From positions 1-64,000 of the forward strand of contig JAILPK010000088.1 in the NCBI GenBank assembly GCA_024699495.1: a stretch of 64,000 bases of DNA, given 5' to 3'. Below, one piece after another: positions 1 through 8,142 of this stretch; position 1 is the first letter of the stretch, and each line of letters opens with the position of its first letter. This DNA is from Bacteroidaceae bacterium (GTDB lineage: Bacteria > Bacteroidota > Bacteroidia > Bacteroidales > Bacteroidaceae). A program made the position numbers and the translations under genes. Under the pieces are notes generated by a model that had not been told where the DNA came from, did not search any database, and saw nothing but the letters and a program-made list of their open reading frames with translations.

Positions 1-249
1 GGAGAAGAAAAGACTTGGCAAAAAGAATAAAATTAAGCCTGCTTCCCAGATGAACAAACTTGGATAGAAGAAAGGATAAAGTCCCCAGGCAGGAACCATT
101 GCGAGACACACAAGAAGGACAAGCGTGCTTGGAAGCATTAAAATATTCAATGGCGTATATATTGTCCCCCACAACTTCAACTCAAGCACAGTTAACAGGA
201 CGACCTCAGAGAGGAGAGATATTATTATAAAAAAATCATACGGGGTCAT
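1..249 (-). CDS. Partial polytopic membrane protein, candidate polysaccharide polymerase/ligase (N-terminal 83 aa)
   Basis: The reading frame is open from an ATG at 249 to the window edge (83 codons), so only the N-terminus is visible. The translation is almost entirely hydrophobic, with at least three likely membrane segments (starting MTPYDFFIIISLL) and no signal peptidase site. Its ATG overlaps the 3' end of wzz by 14 bp, so the two are probably translationally coupled. Position directly after a chain-length determinant and near a glycosyltransferase suggests an O-antigen/capsule polymerase (Wzy), ligase or similar membrane protein, but no family motif is present in the visible part. The membrane-protein call is firm; the polymerase role is inference from context. 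Confidence 0.6.
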   Translation of the reverse strand, partial: MTPYDFFIIISLLSEVVLLTVLELKLWGTIYTPLNILMLPSTLVLLVCLAMVPAWGLYPFFYPSLFIWEAGLILFFLPSLFFS

Positions 250-1291
250 TTGCTGTCAATGATTTATCTTTCAACACCAGCCAGACACTCATCCCGCAAA
301 ATACAATTATTTCCCACAGTAGCACGATGACCATGCGCCTGGGCGCACTCTTACGGACTGGAACCACAGGGGGCTGTATGATATTGTAAACCGGGGTCCG
401 GGCCTGCAGACGGGCTTTGGCCATCGCCGCCTGCTGGCTGTATTGAGTATATAGCTGGAACTTCAGCTCCATCTCGTTGCGAAGATAGTCACGCTGGGTA
501 GAGGCAGACTCCTTGATAGTGTTGAAGTGGCGGTCGGCAAACTGTGCATAAGCCTGGGTGGCAGCCTCATATTCCGCCTTCGTGTCAGCGCATATCTTCT
601 CTGCATAAGCCAAATCTACGCTGGCTTTATGGGTGCGGTAATTGAAGATATAGTTCTGCAACTGGGAGGAAACTGAATCTACCACTAATGCGGCAATCAA
701 AGGGTCTTGGACAGTGGCTGTGATGGTTATGATTCCGGTCTTCAGTTCCTGCTTTAGATTGACGAACTCACTGACGCCTTTCATCAGCAACAAATCTTCC
801 TCGCTATACAAGATAGGGCCGTCTTCAGATTCGACACCGACGGGCGCTATCTTTTCTTTCTTTGGGAGCAACTTGCCAAGAGCCATAATACCAGCCTTCC
901 ACCATGCCTCGGACTGATAATTCACCAGATAGTCCTTCAGGTCTGTTGTCAGTTCGCCATCAATAGTAGTGACTTGCATTGACAGAAGATTGTTGATAAA
1001 TTCCGTCGAACTGATGATTTCCGGATACAAATCAGGGAACAACGCATCTTCTTCAGCAGACATCTTGCTCAGGTCCAACCCGGCCATGCTTGCCAGACCT
1101 CCCAGATTACCCAACCCGTTTCCGGGGCTAAACTCCGGAGCTAACTTGGTACTTGCTGTATATTCCTTAGGAATACTAAAAGAATAAATAACAGACAAAA
1201 TAAAGGTGGCCCCAATTACCTTGAGATAGAGACGCTTGTTCTTCTTTAATAATTGGAGAAACTCCGAGATCGTAAACTCTGATAAATTCAT
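236..1291 (-). CDS. Wzz-type polysaccharide chain-length determinant
   Basis: A 351-aa inner-membrane protein with the Wzz/polysaccharide co-polymerase layout. It has a short cytoplasmic N-terminus, a membrane segment at about residues 21-41 followed by a PxEYTAST-like motif (IPKEYTASTKL), a long periplasmic region with coiled-coil character at about 225-300, and a second membrane segment at about 319-340 preceded by PVVPVRKSAPRR. The proline-rich stretch before the last membrane segment is typical of the family. There is no C-terminal kinase domain, so it differs from the Wzc protein at 8143-10614. It should set the modal length of a surface polysaccharide together with the membrane protein that overlaps its 3' end. 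Transcription direction places the glycosyltransferase at 1564-2391 upstream. Confidence 0.88.
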   Translation of the reverse strand: MNLSEFTISEFLQLLKKNKRLYLKVIGATFILSVIYSFSIPKEYTASTKLAPEFSPGNGLGNLGGLASMAGLDLSKMSAEEDALFPDLYPEIISSTEFINNLLSMQVTTIDGELTTDLKDYLVNYQSEAWWKAGIMALGKLLPKKEKIAPVGVESEDGPILYSEEDLLLMKGVSEFVNLKQELKTGIITITATVQDPLIAALVVDSVSSQLQNYIFNYRTHKASVDLAYAEKICADTKAEYEAATQAYAQFADRHFNTIKESASTQRDYLRNEMELKFQLYTQYSQQAAMAKARLQARTPVYNIIQPPVVPVRKSAPRRMVIVLLWEIIVFCGMSVWLVLKDKSLTANDPV

Positions 1292-1563
1292 CCTAATAGT
1301 TATTTGTTCTTAATATATAACGCGTCAAAACAGTTCTTTATTGTGCTTGAAAATAATTATATCTTAACTGCCATTGCAATATATGTTTTGCCGACATTGG
1401 CATAGCCTATTCCACGTTTGTTGCGACTTACTAACCATCCTATAGAACTAAGGTGTGGTGTGAACAAAGTCATAAACCTTTGCCAATAAATGAGAAAGCA
1501 ACATGGAAGTATGATATAATTGAAAATCATACGAATTGCTCACAGAAAGATTATTCATGTTAA

Positions 1564-2391
1564 TTACTGACCGTTAGGCGATTGCGAACTGTTAAAATCC
1601 TGCCACATACGCCGATAACGCCGATAGTTAATTTTATTGCGGATGCGTTTAATGAAATACGTAGGCAGGAAGAAAACAAAGAGATAGGCGTAGGAGCGGA
1701 ACTTGGAATAGCCAAAGACTTCGCGATAAACAGCAGCATTGTATTTTATGAGTGACAATTTGTTGTGAGAGATGCTGTTTTCGTGCTGACGATAGATTCC
1801 TAAGGGTTCTCTCAGGGCATAGGCATCGCCCACGTGTTGGTGAATCATGAGAACATAAGCCCAGTCTTGACGCTTGCGTAGGAGTGGCATGAGTAGTTTG
1901 GGACATTGGACAGTATCGAACATCGCGGTTAGGAAGCCTATTTTGTCGTCACGCTTCGTATTTACCAGCGTTTGCCTGGGAGGGGCAATGACCATGCCTT
2001 TTACAGTCCCTTTCTCATCGCAAGTATAATAACTGGCAAAAGTGAAGGCATAGTTGTGTTGTTGCATGAATGAAACCTGCCGTTCCAGTTTCTCAGGTAG
2101 CCAACGGTCGTCGCTATCACAAAAAGCGATATAGCGACCTTGTGCTTCTTCTATACTTTTGTTGCGTGTGGCTCCAGAACCTTTGTTTTCGTCAAATAGA
2201 AATATATGGATTCGAGAATCGCGGGCAGCATATTCCTTGAGGATGGCTTGGGTTCCATCTTTGGAACAATCGTCTGTAACCAAGAGTTCCCAATTTGTAT
2301 ATGTTTGAGCCAGAATGCTTTCAATGCTTGCAGAAATATAGGGTGCAGCATTATATGAGGGCATGATGATAGAAACCAAATCAAGTTGCAT
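1564..2391 (-). CDS. Family 2 glycosyltransferase (GT-A fold)
   Basis: A 275-aa protein starting MQLDLVSIIMPSYNAA, the classical GT2 N-terminus. The nucleotide-sugar-binding aspartates appear as TDD at residues 39-41 and the metal-binding DxD-type motif as CDSDDRW at 91-97; GSGATRN at about 71-77 is also typical. The C-terminal part is basic and hydrophobic, with no clear membrane span, so the enzyme probably acts at the cytoplasmic face of the inner membrane. It would add one sugar to a lipid-linked repeat unit. The sugar cannot be read from sequence. It has its own Bacteroidetes-type promoter (2417-2424) and is the first of three minus-strand genes running towards 1. Confidence 0.88.
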   Translation of the reverse strand: MQLDLVSIIMPSYNAAPYISASIESILAQTYTNWELLVTDDCSKDGTQAILKEYAARDSRIHIFLFDENKGSGATRNKSIEEAQGRYIAFCDSDDRWLPEKLERQVSFMQQHNYAFTFASYYTCDEKGTVKGMVIAPPRQTLVNTKRDDKIGFLTAMFDTVQCPKLLMPLLRKRQDWAYVLMIHQHVGDAYALREPLGIYRQHENSISHNKLSLIKYNAAVYREVFGYSKFRSYAYLFVFFLPTYFIKRIRNKINYRRYRRMWQDFNSSQSPNGQ

Positions 2392-2416
2392 GATGATTAT
2401 TCTTTCATATTTTGTG

Positions 2417-2424
2417 CAAATATA
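2417..2424 (-). promoter_or_regulatory. Promoter -7 box (TATATTTG) of the GT2 gene
   Basis: The minus strand reads TATATTTG, an exact match to the Bacteroidetes sigma-ABfr -7 box TAnnTTTG, about 25 bp before the glycosyltransferase ATG. A TTTG lies upstream at a shorter than usual spacing (16 bp), so the -33 element is uncertain. Confidence 0.6.
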
Positions 2425-2769
2425 GTCATTTTTTTTGAATCAAAATTCTTTTTAGTAAAAAAATTACCTTTGGTTGACCTCAAGTTAAAAAGGTTGTCAC
2501 TTTTTTGGAGGGTTAGACTTAACTTGTAACCTTATAAATCTACTTCGCGTGTCTCATACCTGCCGGTGGCCTCATTATACACACGTTCTGTTCTTTACTG
2601 TGCTTTATTGTGCTTTATTGTCACTTCTTTTTTGCCTCCTAAAGTGACTACTTTTTCTTGTTTAAGTCAGGTCATTACTTCGTGATTTGCTTTTTTCTTG
2701 TACAAAAGTATAATAAATGTCTCTGCATGCCGTTATATTAGTAGTTAAACTAAATTTCATCCTGACAGA
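2425..2769. other. Intergenic region between divergent GT2 and wecA-like genes
   Basis: About 345 bp without a credible gene. It is AT-rich and holds a short direct repeat TGTGCTTTAT (around 2600-2620). It also holds an imperfect inverted pair: GTCACTTTTTTGGAGG at 2496-2511 against CCTCCTAAAGTGAC at 2635-2648. The pair could be a hairpin, an operator, or remnants of a small element. No clear TAnnTTTG box is visible for the plus-strand gene. Confidence 0.4.
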
Positions 2770-3882
2770 GTGATGTCCTCGTTGTGTTCATATATCTTAT
2801 TGGCTTTTCTGGTTGGTGCAATATTCACAGCATTTATTATTCCGCTGATTATTGCCTTCTGTCGGAAATATGGCTTTTTTGACCAGCCCAACCAGCGGAA
2901 GATGCATAAGCAAGCCGTGCCGCGATTGGGCGGTTTGGCATTTTTGCCCTCTATGGCTATTGGGGCTGCCATCGCATTACTGGTTTATTATTCACACACT
3001 TATGTGGCGCTGGAGTTTAATATCACTTCAGCCCTGATGATTCTCGGTGCGACAGTTATTTATCTATTGGGGCTCCTTGATGACATTCTGGATTTATCAG
3101 CGAATCTGAAGTTCTTTGTTCTGGCTGCAGGCTCAGCCATATTGCCCGTATGCAATCTTCAGATTGATAACCTCTATGGTTTTTTTGGCATTTATGATTT
3201 ACCTTTATGGATTGCCTACCCATTGACTGTGCTTGTGATTATGACAATCGTGAACTCAATCAATCTTATTGATGGCATCGACGGCTTGGCTTCGGGTATA
3301 TCAATAATCTGCCTGGCCATTTTTGTTTATCTCTTTGCCGACCTGCGCAGCGTGATGTTCACGATACTCTCGGCTTCTCTTTTAGGCTCCGTAGTGCTGT
3401 TCTTCTTCTTTAATGTCTTTGGGAAGGTTGGAAAATGGAAAATCTTCATGGGGGACTCAGGCAGTCTGATTCTTGGCTACGTTTTGTCTTATTTATCTGT
3501 GAAATACATGATGGTGACCCAAAATGACATTTATACTGATATCAACCCTATATTGATTCCATATTCTCTTTTTATAATACCAGTATTCGATTTGGTGCGC
3601 GTAGCTCTGTCACGCATCATAGAGGGGCAACCGATGTTCCGGGCTGATCAGCGGCATATCCATCATATCGTAATGCGATGTGGCCTGACAATGCATAAGG
3701 CATTATTTGTAATCTTGCTGATGATGGTGGCATTCATCGGCTTCAATCTGTGTTTAAATGCAGCGGAGGTCCCAGTCACCATTATCTTCTTTATAGATGT
3801 GGCTCTCTATCTGCTGTTCCTTGTTGTGGTTTACAGCGTAATGCATCGTAGGGAGCCGCTGATGGAACTTGTTGAGAAATAA
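2770..3882 (+). CDS. WecA/MraY-family polyprenyl-phosphate sugar-1-phosphate transferase
   Basis: A 370-aa polytopic protein that would transfer a HexNAc-1-phosphate from a UDP-sugar to undecaprenyl phosphate, the first membrane step of O-antigen, capsule or related glycan synthesis. Family motifs are in order: the aspartate pair LLDDILDL (DD at 104-105), NLIDGIDGLASG (165-176), FMGDSGSLILGY (226-237) and the histidine motif RHIHH near 295. About ten membrane spans are visible. The start is GTG at 2770 or, more likely, the adjacent ATG at 2773. It is divergent from the GT2 gene and convergent with rny. MraY itself is unlikely because no murein genes are near; WecA or a similar enzyme is the best reading. 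Confidence 0.88.
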   Translation: MMSSLCSYILLAFLVGAIFTAFIIPLIIAFCRKYGFFDQPNQRKMHKQAVPRLGGLAFLPSMAIGAAIALLVYYSHTYVALEFNITSALMILGATVIYLLGLLDDILDLSANLKFFVLAAGSAILPVCNLQIDNLYGFFGIYDLPLWIAYPLTVLVIMTIVNSINLIDGIDGLASGISIICLAIFVYLFADLRSVMFTILSASLLGSVVLFFFFNVFGKVGKWKIFMGDSGSLILGYVLSYLSVKYMMVTQNDIYTDINPILIPYSLFIIPVFDLVRVALSRIIEGQPMFRADQRHIHHIVMRCGLTMHKALFVILLMMVAFIGFNLCLNAAEVPVTIIFFIDVALYLLFLVVVYSVMHRREPLMELVEK

Positions 3883-3984
3883 GATTATAAAGAACGTAAA
3901 AAAGAGAATCACGCTCTTCCGGCAGTGACTCCCTTTTTCATTTATCCTCTTTGGATTCCAGATGTCAATATGGGGCGTTACTTG

Positions 3985-5544
3985 TTATTTTGCGTAACTG
4001 ACAGCACGTGTTTCTCTAATGACTGTTATCTTCACTTGACCGGGATATGTCATCTCGTCCTGGATTTTCTTTGCAATCTCAGCACTCAGGCTTTCTGTCT
4101 GCTTATCGTCAATCTTGTCTGCGCCTACGATTACGCGTAACTCACGACCGGCTTGAATTGCATACGTCTTGGTGACTCCAGGATAGCTCATTGCAATATT
4201 TTCCAGGTCTTTAAGACGCTTGATATAAGCTTCAACTATCTCACGGCGGGCACCAGGGCGAGCGCCACTAATAGCATCACAGACCTGAACAATCGGAGCA
4301 ATTATAGTCTCCATCTCCATCTCTTCGTGATGGGCTCCAATTGCATTGCAGATATCTGGTTTCTCTTTATACTTCTCTGCCAATTTAGCGCCATAAAGTG
4401 CATGTGGCAATTCGGGCTCCTCATCGGGCACTTTACCTATGTCATGAAGCAAACCAGCACGCTTGGCCTTCTTGACATTCAGCCCCAGTTCTGCTGCCAT
4501 CACAGCGCAGAGGTTGGCAGTCTCGCGGGCATGCTGCAGGAGGTTCTGCCCATAGCTTGAGCGGTATTTCATCTTACCGACAATGCGAATCAGCTCCGGA
4601 TGCAGGCCGTGAATACCCAAGTCGATTGCCGTGCGTTTGCCGGTTTCGATGACCTCCTCATCGACCTGTTTCTTCACTTTTGCCACAACCTCCTCAATGC
4701 GTGCCGGGTGGATACGTCCGTCAGCCACCAACTGGTGCAGAGCCAGGCGGCAGATTTCACGGCGAATAGGATCAAAGGCACTGATTACAATAGCTTCTGG
4801 CGTGTCATCAACAACAATTTCAACACCGGTGGCAGCTTCAAGAGCGCGGATATTGCGGCCTTCACGCCCAATAATACGTCCCTTGACCTCATCATTTTCA
4901 ATATGGAAAACAGTAACGCTATTTTCTACGGCAGCCTCGGTGGCCACTCTCTGAATTGTTTGAACTACAATGCGCTTGGCCTCTTTGTTTGCGTTGATTT
5001 TCGCCTCATCCATAATCTCATTTATATAAGATGCGGCTGCAGTCTTGGCCTCTTCCTTTAAGCTCTCAACGAGGCGGTCCTTGGCTTCTTCAGCACTCAG
5101 ACCGCTGATTTTCTCCAGTTGTGTCCGTTCTTGCTCTATAAGGCTCTCCTCGCGCTGGGATATTGCTTCCTCACGCTTTGTCAGCAACGCTGCCTGCTGT
5201 TCAAGACGATGACGCTCATTGTCAGTTTCCGATTTACGGCGGTTCAACTCGTCCTGCCTTTGGTTAAGACTTATCTCGCGTTGTTTCAACCGGTTCTCAC
5301 TCTGCTGAATTTGCTGGTTGCGCTGCTGCACTTCCTTCTCTAATTCTGCTTTTTTGTTGAGGAACTTCTCCTTCACTTCAAGCAGTTTTTTCTGCTTCAG
5401 CACCTCGGCCTCTTTCTGGGCTTCCTCATGCAATTCCTTGATCTTGCTCGGCTTTGTATGCCTATACCAGACCACCTGATAGATTACCATCGCCACGGCG
5501 ATTACTACAGATGAAATGGTAATTATCAATCCAATTGTTGTCAT
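3985..5544 (-). CDS. rny: Ribonuclease Y
   Basis: A 519-aa endoribonuclease that starts mRNA decay, anchored to the membrane. The order of parts is diagnostic: an N-terminal membrane span (about residues 4-26, [19 protein letters not shown]), a long charged coiled coil (about 35-185), a KH RNA-binding domain ([20 protein letters not shown], about 220-240) and an HD domain with the catalytic LLHDIGK motif (about 355-361) and AHHEEME downstream. The length matches the family (about 510-525 aa). It lies 107 bp downstream of zapA on the same strand, so it could be co-transcribed with zapA and the coiled-coil gene. Confidence 0.96.
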   Translation of the reverse strand: MTTIGLIITISSVVIAVAMVIYQVVWYRHTKPSKIKELHEEAQKEAEVLKQKKLLEVKEKFLNKKAELEKEVQQRNQQIQQSENRLKQREISLNQRQDELNRRKSETDNERHRLEQQAALLTKREEAISQREESLIEQERTQLEKISGLSAEEAKDRLVESLKEEAKTAAASYINEIMDEAKINANKEAKRIVVQTIQRVATEAAVENSVTVFHIENDEVKGRIIGREGRNIRALEAATGVEIVVDDTPEAIVISAFDPIRREICRLALHQLVADGRIHPARIEEVVAKVKKQVDEEVIETGKRTAIDLGIHGLHPELIRIVGKMKYRSSYGQNLLQHARETANLCAVMAAELGLNVKKAKRAGLLHDIGKVPDEEPELPHALYGAKLAEKYKEKPDICNAIGAHHEEMEMETIIAPIVQVCDAISGARPGARREIVEAYIKRLKDLENIAMSYPGVTKTYAIQAGRELRVIVGADKIDDKQTESLSAEIAKKIQDEMTYPGQVKITVIRETRAVSYAK

Positions 5545-5651
5545 AGTTGTGTAATATTATATATATAAATTGTGCACCTATCGGCTCCTCTTATCCCTAC
5601 CCATATTGGGCGGGGTGAGTGCTGATGGTGCGATAAAATTGTCGTAGCTGG
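5545..5651 (-). other. zapA-rny spacer with a stable hairpin
   Basis: The 107-bp spacer holds an inverted pair CCCTACCCA / TGGGCGGGG around 5594-5614 with a three-base loop and one mismatch. It has no U-tract, so it is not an obvious terminator. It could affect RNA processing between the two genes. I considered 6S RNA and rejected it on length. Confidence 0.35.
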
Positions 5652-5942
5652 TTATTTAAGGGCGCCTTCCACCTCACTTAGGAGATTCTCAAGTATTCCC
5701 ATAGCGGGCTTGAGATTGCCGGTTGCCTCTGACTTCTGCAGAGAAACAGCTATATCCAGAGTGGCCATCATCAGATAGGTCTCATTCTCCTGACGAGGAT
5801 AGTGGTTAGCATAATAACTGAACTTCTGATTAATGAGCTTTTCCGCATTGCGGTAATAAATCTCCTCGTCCCGCCTTATGGTGATGGGGAAGGTGGTCGT
5901 GCCCACTTTCAGAGTTATTTGAAATGTATCACTGATTTCCAT
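5652..5942 (-). CDS. zapA: Cell division protein ZapA
   Basis: A 96-aa FtsZ-ring associated protein. The N-terminal globular part (ITLKVGTTTFPITIRRDEE, then YYRNAEKLINQKF) matches the ZapA family: a beta strand pair followed by a helix starting E-x-x-R/Y-x-A-E-x-x-I. The C-terminal half is helical and would form the dimer coiled coil. ZapA bundles FtsZ filaments at midcell. The gene follows a 100-aa coiled-coil gene by 14 bp and precedes rny, an arrangement common in Bacteroidetes. Confidence 0.85.
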   Translation of the reverse strand: MEISDTFQITLKVGTTTFPITIRRDEEIYYRNAEKLINQKFSYYANHYPRQENETYLMMATLDIAVSLQKSEATGNLKPAMGILENLLSEVEGALK

Positions 5943-5956
5943 AATCAGGCTGTTGC

Positions 5957-6259
5957 TTATTGGTTAAGCCCTTTAAGGAGGGCAATACATTTATCTACGT
6001 CTCGCACCAATTTGGCCATTCGCTGTTTGGCGCTGGCGATATCGCCCTCGCCTATTTCGAGCATCTTGGCCATTTTCAGATTTGCATACTCAGCACTCAA
6101 CCGACGATAGTTCAGCTGCATTTCCTTCAACTCGTCATCCTTTTTAACGAATTGGGCAACCAAATCATCATTCTCCTGCTTCAATTGTTGAAATCGGAGA
6201 ATCAGTTGCCTTGTCTGGGTTTGCAGATTACGTAATATTTTTTCTTCTTCGGCGTTCAT
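5957..6259 (-). CDS. Small coiled-coil protein paired with ZapA
   Basis: A 100-aa, highly charged protein that is helical nearly throughout (LRNLQTQTRQLILRFQQLKQ and following heptads), with no signal peptide or membrane span. It is 14 bp upstream of zapA in the same direction and has its own promoter box at 6288-6295. Pairing with zapA and the all-helical structure suggest a ZapB-like or septum-associated partner; this is inference, as coiled-coil sequences carry little family information. Confidence 0.7.
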   Translation of the reverse strand: MNAEEEKILRNLQTQTRQLILRFQQLKQENDDLVAQFVKKDDELKEMQLNYRRLSAEYANLKMAKMLEIGEGDIASAKQRMAKLVRDVDKCIALLKGLNQ

Positions 6260-6287
6260 TTAGTGCCTTTATATGCTTAATTGGGGA

Positions 6288-6295
6288 CAAAGGTA
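6288..6295 (-). promoter_or_regulatory. Promoter -7 box (TACCTTTG) for the coiled-coil/zapA genes
   Basis: Exact TAnnTTTG match on the minus strand, 28 bp before the ATG of the coiled-coil gene. It is the likely start of the coiled coil-zapA(-rny) transcript. Confidence 0.6.
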
Positions 6296-6389
6296 GTAAA
6301 TTATAACATTTGCACCCCATTTAAGAATTATTCTTTCCTTTTTTTTTGTTTTTTTTACATTGTAAAGAGTCCGAAAGCTCTGAAGGAAG

Positions 6390-7019
6390 CTATTTTTCGT
6401 CTATATTTGGACGTTTTTCCTTCTTGGCAAGCATTACTACTGTGTGGGTGAACTCAGTCATCCAGGATTCGCTGTAACCTAAAGTCTGCTGCAATTTGCG
6501 AACCGTTGCACAACTGCGTCGTACGTTGTCGTCCTTCCAGTCGTTTTTGGTCAGAACTTCATGAACAGTTTTCTCAGTCATTGCGCGCAAAGCGGAGCGC
6601 ATAAAAGAGGGCAGGCGGAATTTCCACTGCATCAGATTTCCCATCAGCATCATAAGCTCTTGTGTGAAGCTTTGGAATTGAAGGAGATATGGCTGCACAT
6701 CCTGCAATTTGTGAACTCGTTTTTTTATGCTCGCATCTATTTCCTTGCAGAATTCATCCGAGACGCCATACATTTCCGTGAGCATCTTGCCGCAGCGTTT
6801 CTTTTCTCCCAGTCCGAGGCGGTTGTTGAGAGTAGGAACCTTCAGTGTCTGCTTGAATACTCTAAGATCTGGAAGAGCTGCTAAATTTGTAATGCCTACC
6901 TGATTAGCAATACTGGCTTGATAATAAACTCGGATAAGGGTCATAAAATCTTCCATGCCCCCGACTTTTTCCTTGGATTCGTTAGTATTGCGTCCAAATA
7001 GCTTATTAAGAAATGACAT
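6390..7019 (-). CDS. Conserved-looking hypothetical protein, 209 aa
   Basis: I do not recognise the family. The protein is soluble, mostly helical, rich in Lys and Met (MSFLNKLFGRNTNE at the start, KKRVHKLQDVQPYLLQFQ in the middle) and lacks signal peptide or membrane segments. It starts 68 bp after the stop of rmlA on the same strand and may be co-transcribed with it. Codon use and composition look like the neighbours, so I take it as a real gene. Confidence 0.7.
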   Translation of the reverse strand: MSFLNKLFGRNTNESKEKVGGMEDFMTLIRVYYQASIANQVGITNLAALPDLRVFKQTLKVPTLNNRLGLGEKKRCGKMLTEMYGVSDEFCKEIDASIKKRVHKLQDVQPYLLQFQSFTQELMMLMGNLMQWKFRLPSFMRSALRAMTEKTVHEVLTKNDWKDDNVRRSCATVRKLQQTLGYSESWMTEFTHTVVMLAKKEKRPNIDEK

Positions 7020-7087
7020 TATATTTATTAATTAATGAGACGATTAAGTCGTGTTTATTAAAATAAACGGAATAAATAAAGAAAGTT

Positions 7088-7990
7088 TTAAAGTGTTGAT
7101 GGCGTTTGCTCCTTTAGTTCGTCTATTACTTTCAGAAGATACTGGCCATATTGATTTTTAAGCATTGGCTGGGCCAATTTACGCATCTTAGCCTCATCAA
7201 TCCATCCCTTTCTGTACGCTATGCCTTCGAGACAGGCAATCTTAAGACCTTGGCGCTTCTCAATTACTTCGATGAAGGTAGAAGCCTCAGACAAAGAGTC
7301 GTGAGTGCCAGTGTCCAACCATGCAAAGCCCCGGCCCAAGGTCTGAACCTTAAGCTCTTTATCAGCTAAAAAACGCTGATTCACAGTGGTTATCTCCAGC
7401 TCACCACGGGCCGAAGGCTTGATGTCATGAGCAACGCTCACGACCTTGTTAGGATAGAAATAGAGTCCGACCACTGCATAATTACTGCGTGGGTGTTCAG
7501 GCTTTTCTTCTATACTTAAGCAGTTGCCGTTCTTGTCGAATTCTGCCACTCCATATCTCTCTGGATCGCTGACCCAATAGCCAAAGACTGTAGCTTTCTG
7601 CTCCTGCTCGGCTGCTGTTACTGCGTTCAGAAGTTTTTCGGTAAAGCCGGCTCCATGGAATATGTTGTCCCCAAGAACCAGACAGACGGAGTCGTCGCCG
7701 ATAAACTCCTCACCAATCAGAAATGCCTGAGCCAATCCGTCGGGTGAGGGCTGTTCTGCATATTCAAACCGGACTCCAAAATCAGATCCGTCACCCAAAA
7801 GACGGCGGAAACCCGGCAAATCGTGCGGAGTGGAGATTATAAGTATTTCCCTTATTCCAGCTATCATAAGGACTGAAATCGGGTAATATATCATTGGCTT
7901 GTCAAAAATTGGCAACATCTGTTTGCTCACTCCCTTTGTTATCGGGTAAAGGCGGGTTCCACTGCCGCCGGCTAATACAATTCCTTTCAT
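7088..7990 (-). CDS. rmlA: Glucose-1-phosphate thymidylyltransferase
   Basis: A 300-aa nucleotidyltransferase that makes dTDP-glucose from dTTP and glucose-1-phosphate, the first step to dTDP-rhamnose and other deoxysugars for surface glycans. The N-terminal signature [20 protein letters not shown] (residues 8-27) is diagnostic for long-form RmlA, and VLGDNIFHG (about 106-114) supplies the metal-binding aspartate. Length fits RmlA (about 290-300). No rmlB, C or D is present in the window, so the rest of the pathway must be elsewhere. It is divergent from wzc, with its own promoter box at 8032-8039. Confidence 0.96.
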   Translation of the reverse strand: MKGIVLAGGSGTRLYPITKGVSKQMLPIFDKPMIYYPISVLMIAGIREILIISTPHDLPGFRRLLGDGSDFGVRFEYAEQPSPDGLAQAFLIGEEFIGDDSVCLVLGDNIFHGAGFTEKLLNAVTAAEQEQKATVFGYWVSDPERYGVAEFDKNGNCLSIEEKPEHPRSNYAVVGLYFYPNKVVSVAHDIKPSARGELEITTVNQRFLADKELKVQTLGRGFAWLDTGTHDSLSEASTFIEVIEKRQGLKIACLEGIAYRKGWIDEAKMRKLAQPMLKNQYGQYLLKVIDELKEQTPSTL

Positions 7991-8031
7991 AATTAAGCGT
8001 AAAAAGGCATTTAGTTGTAACTTTTATGGCG

Positions 8032-8039
8032 CAAAAGTA
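8032..8039 (-). promoter_or_regulatory. Promoter -7 box (TACTTTTG) of rmlA
   Basis: TAnnTTTG match on the minus strand, about 42 bp before the rmlA ATG, in the divergent rmlA-wzc spacer. Confidence 0.55.
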
Positions 8040-8114
8040 ATGTTTTTCTGCGAAACAGCCTAAAGAATGAAAACTTTTTCTTGTTTTTATACCGCAGAAA
8101 TGAAAAAGAATATT

Positions 8115-8122
8115 TAACTTTG
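8115..8122 (+). promoter_or_regulatory. Promoter -7 box (TAACTTTG) of wzc
   Basis: Exact TAnnTTTG match, 20 bp upstream of the first wzc ATG (8143), giving a very short 5' leader. No good -33 TTTG is seen at the usual 19-20 bp spacing. Confidence 0.6.
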
Positions 8123-8142
8123 CGCCGCAAATTTCAAAAATA

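Noticed and set aside
5545-5651. 6S RNA between zapA and rny, by analogy with zapA-ssrS in E. coli
   Set aside because: Only 107 bp are available, too short for 6S RNA (about 180 nt), and the long open-bubble hairpin is not visible.
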